The position numbers and the translations under genes were made by a program. Source: a bacterium (GTDB lineage Bacteria; Verrucomicrobiota; Verrucomicrobiia; Limisphaerales; UBA11358). From it: 10,394 nt of DNA. The stretch spans positions 1 to 10,394 of the forward strand of contig JAJXXI010000048.1 of the NCBI GenBank assembly GCA_021781185.1. Direction: 5' to 3'. Shown piece after piece: positions 6,295 through 10,394 of this stretch. The notes under the pieces were generated by a model, which did no database searches, was not told the DNA's origin, and saw only the letters and a list, made by a program, of their open reading frames with translations. The stretch's first letter is position 1; every line of letters begins with the position of its first letter.

Positions 6295-7506
6295 ATGATT
6301 TACAATGTGACAGTTGTGGGTGGCGGGATTGTAGGCCTCGCCACCGCATGGCGGATGCTGGCAGCGAGACCGAAGTCCAAAGTTTTGGTGCTTGAAAAGG
6401 AATCCACCTTGGCCGCGCATCAGACCGGGCACAACAGCGGGGTGCTGCATTCGGGGCTGTATTACAAGCCGGGTTCCGCCAAAGCACTGCTGGCCGTCAA
6501 TGGATTGCAACAAATGCTGGCCTTCTGCCGGGAACATGGCGTTGCGCACGAGCAATGCGGAAAAATTGTTGTTGCCGTCTCTCAAGATGAATTGCCGCGA
6601 CTGGAAACGCTTTGGGAACGAGGCAACGCCAACGGCTTGCTCGGCCTGCGAAAGTTGAATTCGCAGCAACTCAAGGAAATCGAACCCCACGCGGCAGGCC
6701 TTGCCGCCATCCATGTTCCGCAGGAAGGAATCGTGGATTATCCCGGTGTCTGCGAAAAACTTGGCCAGCTCATTTGCCAGGCGGGCGGGGAAATCAAACT
6801 GGGAACTCGCGTGCAGAAAATGACGGCCGGCCAGGGCGGATGGATGATTGCGACGTCGGCCGGCGATTTCCATTCCAACTATGTCATCACTTGCGGCGGA
6901 TTGCACGCCGACCGGCTGGTGCGCGCCGCAGGCCAAAAACCGACGGCAAAAATCATTCCATTCCGGGGTGAATATTTCCATATCAAACCGGAGCGCCAGT
7001 CGCTCGTCCGCCACTTGATCTACCCGGTGCCCGATCCGAAATTCCCCTTTCTCGGTGTGCATTTTACGCGGCGGATTCATGGCGGCATCGAGGCCGGGCC
7101 CAATGCCGTGCTGGCTTTCGCGCGCGAAGGTTACAAGTGGACGGACGTCAATCTGCGGGACTTTGCGGAATCCGCCTTGTTCCCGGGCTTGTGGAGGTTC
7201 CTGGCTCGGTATCCGAGCATGTGTGGATATGAAATCCGGCGCTCGCTTTCCAAGGCGGAGTTCACCCGCTCGCTCCAAAAACTCGTGCCGGAAATCCGCG
7301 AAGATGACTTGATCCCCGGAGGCGCTGGCGTGCGGGCTCAAGCCATGCTGTCGGCAGGCAAACTCGTGGAAGATTTTCATTTTGAGGAAGAGCGCGGAAT
7401 TCTCAATGTGGTCAACGCCCCTTCACCCGCCGCAACCGCGTCGCTGGCCATCGGCGCCAAAATTGTGGAAAAAGTTTTGACCCGGTTGACATGGTCCGGC
7501 AAATAA
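6295..7506 (+). CDS. lhgO: L-2-hydroxyglutarate oxidase/dehydrogenase-type FAD oxidoreductase (LhgO family)
   Basis: A 403-residue DAO-fold flavoprotein. LhgO oxidises L-2-hydroxyglutarate to 2-oxoglutarate and passes electrons to oxygen or the quinone pool. Seen here: an N-terminal dinucleotide fold VVGGGIVGLATAWR (7-20) with E34 closing beta-2; HNSGVLHSGLYYKPGS (46-61), a strong signature of this family; CGGLHADR (200-207); PFRGEYF (222-228); a substrate-domain stretch YPVPDPKFPFLGVHFTRR (243-260); and the C-terminal FAD loop NAPSPAATASLAIG (374-387). The length is near the E. coli protein (about 422). ATG 6295 is chosen because it falls directly before the Rossmann strand; the frame is open upstream to 5923 but that stretch is antisense to the isomerase gene. 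It is the first gene of a compact operon, 4 nt before the RmlC-family gene. A role in recycling 2-hydroxyglutarate for sugar oxidation is my inference. Another 2-hydroxyacid substrate is possible. Confidence 0.85.
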   Translation: MIYNVTVVGGGIVGLATAWRMLAARPKSKVLVLEKESTLAAHQTGHNSGVLHSGLYYKPGSAKALLAVNGLQQMLAFCREHGVAHEQCGKIVVAVSQDELPRLETLWERGNANGLLGLRKLNSQQLKEIEPHAAGLAAIHVPQEGIVDYPGVCEKLGQLICQAGGEIKLGTRVQKMTAGQGGWMIATSAGDFHSNYVITCGGLHADRLVRAAGQKPTAKIIPFRGEYFHIKPERQSLVRHLIYPVPDPKFPFLGVHFTRRIHGGIEAGPNAVLAFAREGYKWTDVNLRDFAESALFPGLWRFLARYPSMCGYEIRRSLSKAEFTRSLQKLVPEIREDDLIPGGAGVRAQAMLSAGKLVEDFHFEEERGILNVVNAPSPAATASLAIGAKIVEKVLTRLTWSGK

Positions 7507-7510
7507 AAGC

Positions 7511-8056
7511 ATGAAATTCACCGAAACAGCTCTGAAAGGCGTCTTCATTATCGAACTGGAAAAGCGAGGGGACGACCGCGGTTTTTTTGCCCGCCTGTTC
7601 TGCGAACGCGAATTCGCTCAACACGGCCTGAATCCCAGGATCGTGCAAATGAACAATTCGTTGAGCAGCACCCGGGGCACATTACGCGGCATTCATTATC
7701 AACTGGCCCCCAAGGCGGAAGATAAAACGTTTCGTTGTGTGCGCGGTGCGCTGTTTGACGTGGTGATTGATTTGCGGCCGGACTCCCCAACATTTTTGAA
7801 ACATGTCGCCGTGGAAATGACCGCCGAAAATCGCACGATGATTCATGTGCCGCAAGGCTGTGCGAACAGCTTCATGACTCTCGCAGACGATACGGAAATT
7901 TTTTATTTCACCAGCGAATTTTACTCGCCGCAACACGAGCGCGGCATTCGCTACAACGATCCTGCCCTGAGCATCCAATGGCCGATGGCACCGGTGATCA
8001 TTTCTGACAAGGACCAGAACCATCCCGACTTTAAACCAGAAACACATCTGAAATGA
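7511..8056 (+). CDS. rfbC: RmlC/RfbC-family NDP-4-keto-sugar 3,5-epimerase
   Basis: A 181-residue cupin enzyme, full length for RmlC. The family epimerises C3 and/or C5 of a 4-keto-6-deoxy nucleotide sugar (dTDP-linked in the rhamnose pathway; GDP-heptose-linked in Campylobacter relatives). Seen here: DDRGFFARLF (21-30), TLRGIHYQ (57-64), KTFRCVRGALFDVVIDLR (72-89), HVPQGCANSFMTL (112-124), ERGIRYNDPAL (143-153), and the C-terminal SDKDQNHP (165-172). Compared with Salmonella RmlC, the base H63, K73, Y133 and D170 correspond to H62, K72, Y132 and D168. H120 (in FAHGF) is replaced by N119. No complete dTDP-rhamnose gene set is present, so the rhamnose role is doubtful and the symbol denotes family only. 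It starts 4 nt after the oxidase stop, and its stop overlaps the SDR start in ATGA, implying coupled translation. Confidence 0.85.
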   Translation: MKFTETALKGVFIIELEKRGDDRGFFARLFCEREFAQHGLNPRIVQMNNSLSSTRGTLRGIHYQLAPKAEDKTFRCVRGALFDVVIDLRPDSPTFLKHVAVEMTAENRTMIHVPQGCANSFMTLADDTEIFYFTSEFYSPQHERGIRYNDPALSIQWPMAPVIISDKDQNHPDFKPETHLK

Positions 8057-8982
8057 AAATCCTGTTCACCGGAGCCAGTTCATTCACCGGTTACTGGTTC
8101 GTCAAAACCCTGGCAGCCGCAGGGCACGAGATTGTCTGTCCGCTGCGCGGCTCACCGGAAACCTACGAGGGCGTTCGCCAACGGCGCACCGGAGAGTTGC
8201 AGTCCCTTTGTCGGCTGGTTTCTCATACGCCGTTCGGCTCGGAAGCCTTCTTCGATCTAATCCGCACCGGAGGGCAATGGGATTTTCTTTGTCATCACGC
8301 CACGGAATCCGCCAATTACAAAAGCCCGGACTTTGATCTCCTGTCCGCCCTGCATAGCAACACGCTGAATCTGCGCTCCGTTCTCGCGGCGTTTAAAAGC
8401 ACCGGCTTGAAAGCGGCCATTTTGACTGGCAGCGTGTTTGAAAACGACGAAGGGAAAGGAGACCATCCCCTGCGCGCATTTTCTGGCTATGGTCTGTCAA
8501 AAGGACTGACCTGGCAGACGTTTCGATTTTACTGCGGTGAGGCACAAATTCCACTGGGCAAATTTGTGATTCCCAATCCGTTTGGCCCGTTTGAAGAGCC
8601 GCGCTTCACTGCCTACCTGATGAAAAATTGGCGCGAGGGAAAAACTGCCTGTGTCAAGACACCGGATTATCTGCGCGACAACATTCACGTGGACTTGATG
8701 GCGATGGCTTATGCGAATTTTGTCAATCGTGTCCTGGCGCAAAAGAGCGGCACGATCAAAATCAACCCGAGTGGCTATGTCGAAAAACAGGGTGAGTTTG
8801 CCCAGCGCGTCGCTCGCGAAGTGCGCCAGCGCCTGGGCTGGGAATGCCGCGTGGAATTGTCAAAGCAGGAAGATTTCAGTGAGCCGCTCCACCGCATCAA
8901 CACCGACCTGGTGACGGCGCTCCATCCACACTGGAACGAGGCGCAGGCGTGGGATCGGTTTGCCGGGTTCTACACGCATTGA
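8053..8982 (+). CDS. Extended SDR, NAD(P)-dependent nucleotide-sugar epimerase/dehydratase/reductase
   Basis: A 309-residue cytosolic extended short-chain dehydrogenase/reductase. The N-terminal nucleotide loop is TGASSFTG (6-13), so the middle glycine of the usual TGxxGxxG is serine. HHATESANY (81-89) takes the place of the NxAA region. The catalytic residues are visible: S127 (LTGSVF), Y146 and K150 (YGLSK). PNPFGPFEEPRF (174-185) and YLRDNIHVDLMA (206-217) are typical substrate-domain segments, the latter matching the R-D-x-I/F-H-V-x-D motif of nucleotide-sugar enzymes. Its ATG overlaps the epimerase stop by 4 bp. An RmlC-family epimerase directly upstream makes a C4-reductase or a C4-dehydrogenase acting on the same NDP-sugar the likely role. 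Sequence alone does not distinguish these, nor the nucleotide. Confidence 0.82.
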   Translation: MKILFTGASSFTGYWFVKTLAAAGHEIVCPLRGSPETYEGVRQRRTGELQSLCRLVSHTPFGSEAFFDLIRTGGQWDFLCHHATESANYKSPDFDLLSALHSNTLNLRSVLAAFKSTGLKAAILTGSVFENDEGKGDHPLRAFSGYGLSKGLTWQTFRFYCGEAQIPLGKFVIPNPFGPFEEPRFTAYLMKNWREGKTACVKTPDYLRDNIHVDLMAMAYANFVNRVLAQKSGTIKINPSGYVEKQGEFAQRVAREVRQRLGWECRVELSKQEDFSEPLHRINTDLVTALHPHWNEAQAWDRFAGFYTH

Positions 8983-9167
8983 ACCCGAGAAAGGGGGTGC
9001 GCCAGCCCCGGGCCCCGTTTTCCGCGCCGTCGCGGAAAAATTCCAAGGGTTCATGGCCGTGTGACTCGCAAGAGATCCCCAACTTTGCGATCCGCCTTGA
9101 AATGTCGGGCCAATCAGGGCGATTTCCGCCCGGGAAAGGAAACCTTGGCAAAGGGCCAGTCCAGTAT
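8983..9167. other. Convergent intergenic spacer with nested inverted repeats
   Basis: This 185-bp spacer lies between the convergent SDR and HddA-like genes, where transcripts from both sides should end. It contains CGGGTTC/GAACCCG (8964-8970/8981-8987) around the SDR stop codon, TGAACCC/GGGTTCA (8980-8986/9047-9053), the 9-bp TTTTCCGCG/CGCGGAAAA hairpin at 9018-9039, and GGGCG/CGCCC at 9117-9131. No T-run follows any stem in the proper orientation, so a classical intrinsic terminator is not shown. I see no gene here. Confidence 0.45.
9018..9039. repeat. Perfect 9-bp hairpin in convergent spacer
   Basis: TTTTCCGCG (9018-9026) and CGCGGAAAA (9031-9039) are exact reverse complements around the loop CCGT. 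The polarity is T-tract first and A-tract last on both strands, the reverse of a bidirectional terminator. It may still act as an RNA 3'-end stabiliser or a dispersed repeat unit. Confidence 0.5.
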
Positions 9168-10190
9168 TCAGTGCTCGAACGGCAGCAACACGCGCGAACC
9201 GTGAACCTCGTGGTGAATGGGAATTTCGAGCAGTTTCGAAAGTGCCTGCCGCACGGCATTTTGTTTCTCCGGCTGGATGACAAACAGCAAGAAACCACCG
9301 GCACCCGCACCGCAAATTTTTCCTCCTTCGGCTCCGGCTTTCAAGGCGTTTTCGTAGTGTTCGTCAATGGTTGAAGAAGAAATCGAACTGGCAAGCTGCC
9401 GTTTCAACAGCCAGGATTCATGCAAAATTTTTCCAAAGGCAGCCGGATCAAACTTACCGGCACCGGCGAGCTCTTGAATTTGATGGGCATGCCCCCGGAT
9501 TTTCCGCAAGTATTCCATCTTTTCCGGAATATTTTTCCTTTGCTCGGTCAGCACGGAGCTGGCGTCGCGTTGCAAGCCCGTCCAGAACATTAAAATGTGG
9601 GCGAATAAATCGTTGATGAAATCTCCGCTGACGCGGGCATGTTCCACGCTGACTCCGCCGCCAGGATTGAACCGGAAGAAATTCAATCCGCCAAACGCTG
9701 CCGCATATTGATCCTGCTTGCCAATGGGTTCCTTGAGAACGTTGATCTCAATGTGGCAGGCTTCTTCGGCCAATTGCCCGGGGGCGACGCGCTCGCCGCG
9801 ATATGCATGCAACGCATTCAGGAGACCGACGGCGAAGGCGCTGGAACCAGCCAGCCCCGTCGAGGCCGGCATGTCACCAACCGTGCTGATGTAAATCGGC
9901 GGATCAATTTTCAACAGGCGCAGACATTCGCGCGCAATATTGTTTTTGATTTCGTCAACCGTATCCACCTGCTCCGTCACCGAGTAATTGATACGGATTG
10001 GTTCGTTGAACAACTCGTTATGGCGTTTGACCGTGACGTGAATGTATTTGTCAATCGCCGTGCTGAACACCGCTCCATAGTCCTGTTCATAAAAACCCGG
10101 CAAATCCGTTCCACCACCAGCAAAACTGACGCGCAGGGGCGTGCGCGTGACAACAATTTTAGGCAGGTTGGCGGGGGCCAGATTAGCCAT
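9168..10190 (-). CDS. hddA: GHMP-family kinase, HddA-like D-glycero-alpha-D-manno-heptose 7-phosphate kinase
   Basis: A 340-residue cytosolic GHMP kinase. HddA phosphorylates C1 of D-glycero-alpha-D-manno-heptose 7-phosphate on the route to GDP-heptose. Seen here: TRTPLRVSFAGGGTDLPGFY (15-34), the N-terminal signature of HddA and related sugar kinases; motif 2, MPASTGLAGSSAFAVGLL (107-124), the ATP-phosphate loop, reading GLAGSS rather than GLGSS; EPIGKQDQYAAAFGGLN (154-170), which carries the family's conserved Gly-Lys-Gln-Asp; and motif 3, GGKICGAGAGGFLLF (289-303), near the C-terminus. The length is typical. ATG 10190 lies in an 8-bp overlap with the stop of the upstream cupin gene (ATGGCTAA), so the two are probably one operon with coupled translation. 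The related fucokinase or mannose-kinase families are alternatives, but the GmhA-like gene nearby favours a heptose role. No GmhB or HddC gene is in view; these may lie outside. Confidence 0.85.
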   Translation of the reverse strand: MANLAPANLPKIVVTRTPLRVSFAGGGTDLPGFYEQDYGAVFSTAIDKYIHVTVKRHNELFNEPIRINYSVTEQVDTVDEIKNNIARECLRLLKIDPPIYISTVGDMPASTGLAGSSAFAVGLLNALHAYRGERVAPGQLAEEACHIEINVLKEPIGKQDQYAAAFGGLNFFRFNPGGGVSVEHARVSGDFINDLFAHILMFWTGLQRDASSVLTEQRKNIPEKMEYLRKIRGHAHQIQELAGAGKFDPAAFGKILHESWLLKRQLASSISSSTIDEHYENALKAGAEGGKICGAGAGGFLLFVIQPEKQNAVRQALSKLLEIPIHHEVHGSRVLLPFEH

Positions 10191-10394
10191 TTTTCAGCGC
10201 CCAATCGTAGGGGATTTCCTTGGTAAACGGATCAAGGCGGATGATTTCATTCGGGTCGTGCGGCTCAGTGGCGCAATTGGCCAGAATCACCATCTTGTCG
10301 CCGTAAGCCTTGTAGCCATTGGCGATGCCGGGCGGCATTTGCACGAGCACATAATTGTCTTCGCCAAAGAAGACTTCCTGCAACTCACCGTGGG
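10183..10394 (-). CDS. Short RmlC-like cupin (dTDP-4-dehydrorhamnose 3,5-epimerase family), C-terminal part
   Basis: Partial: the gene enters from the right edge and only its last 69 residues are seen. The visible part begins HGELQEVFFGEDNYVLVQMP, followed by PGIANGYKAYG, then ANCATEPHDPNEIIRLDPF, and ends IPYDWALKNG. This pattern, with the PPG-x-x-NG(Y/F) turn and the HDP-x-E-I-x-RLDPF-x-x-x-IPYDW tail, matches a subfamily of short (about 150-residue) RmlC-like cupins common in polysaccharide loci. The position equal to RmlC H120 is Asn. Its substrate is not established. It is the gene directly upstream of the HddA-like kinase, with an 8-bp overlap. Confidence 0.75.
   Translation of the reverse strand, partial: HGELQEVFFGEDNYVLVQMPPGIANGYKAYGDKMVILANCATEPHDPNEIIRLDPFTKEIPYDWALKNG

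Noticed and set aside
6202..7380. Antisense open frame (392 codons) opposite the lhgO-like gene
   Set aside because: Shadow of the flavoprotein gene; no domain-like sequence, and the sense frame has intact FAD motifs.
9018..9045. Intrinsic terminator between the SDR and kinase genes
   Set aside because: The hairpin is perfect, but no T-run follows it on either strand; the tracts are in the opposite order to a bidirectional terminator.
8949..9374. Plus-strand open frame across the convergent spacer
   Set aside because: It starts inside the SDR gene and ends inside the kinase gene in other frames, and has no recognisable domain.
9639..10226. Plus-strand open frame opposite the HddA-like gene
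   Set aside because: Reverse-complement shadow; the minus frame has all three GHMP kinase motifs.
1..10394. CRISPR array, tRNA, rRNA, transposase or phage genes
   Set aside because: No direct-repeat array, cloverleaf-like segment or mobile-element protein was seen on either strand by reading.

Overview
The window is part of a surface-polysaccharide (O-antigen, capsule or exopolysaccharide) biosynthesis locus from a Gram-negative bacterium with high-GC DNA. Most genes lack a clear Shine-Dalgarno sequence. The large YfhO-like membrane protein, the mixed sugar genes and the codon use suggest Verrucomicrobiota, perhaps the Limisphaerales/Pedosphaera group. That is an inference from general resemblance, because no rRNA or other marker gene is present. 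There are nine complete protein genes and one cut by the right edge. I see no tRNA, rRNA, CRISPR array, transposase or phage gene.

Layout: (i) 5-1449, + strand: a glycosyltransferase-like protein of unknown function, overlapped at its 3' end by an AT-richer SAM-dependent methyltransferase. (ii) 1442-2626, - strand: a GT4-family glycosyltransferase whose end overlaps the methyltransferase end by 8 bp. (iii) 2627-2898: a 272-bp divergent intergenic region with several palindromes and a possible sigma70-type promoter. (iv) 2899-5655, + strand: a 918-residue polytopic YfhO-like membrane protein. (v) 5619-6188, - strand: a GmhA-like SIS-domain sugar-phosphate isomerase, overlapping the previous gene end to end by 37 bp. 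(vi) 6295-8982, + strand: a tightly packed three-gene operon of an LhgO-type FAD oxidase, an RmlC-family epimerase and an extended SDR. (vii) 8983-9167: a convergent spacer with nested inverted repeats. (viii) 9168-10394, - strand: an HddA-like heptose-7-phosphate kinase preceded by the C-terminus of a second, short RmlC-like cupin.

How the genes may work together: the GmhA-like isomerase and HddA-like kinase are steps 1 and 2 of GDP-D-glycero-alpha-D-manno-heptose synthesis. The two RmlC-like cupins and the SDR are the kinds of enzyme that remodel a 4-keto NDP-sugar by C3/C5 epimerisation and C4 redox. A similar set (GmhA, HddA, dehydrogenase, epimerase, reductase, methyltransferase) builds the modified heptoses of the Campylobacter jejuni capsule. 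The most interesting element is the LhgO-type oxidase as first gene of the epimerase/SDR operon. In the Campylobacter pathway the sugar C4-dehydrogenase Cj1427 re-oxidises its NADH with 2-oxoglutarate, making 2-hydroxyglutarate. LhgO would convert L-2-hydroxyglutarate back to 2-oxoglutarate, so the operon may carry its own co-substrate recycling step. This is a hypothesis. The glycosyltransferases, methyltransferase and YfhO-like protein would assemble, decorate or export the polymer.
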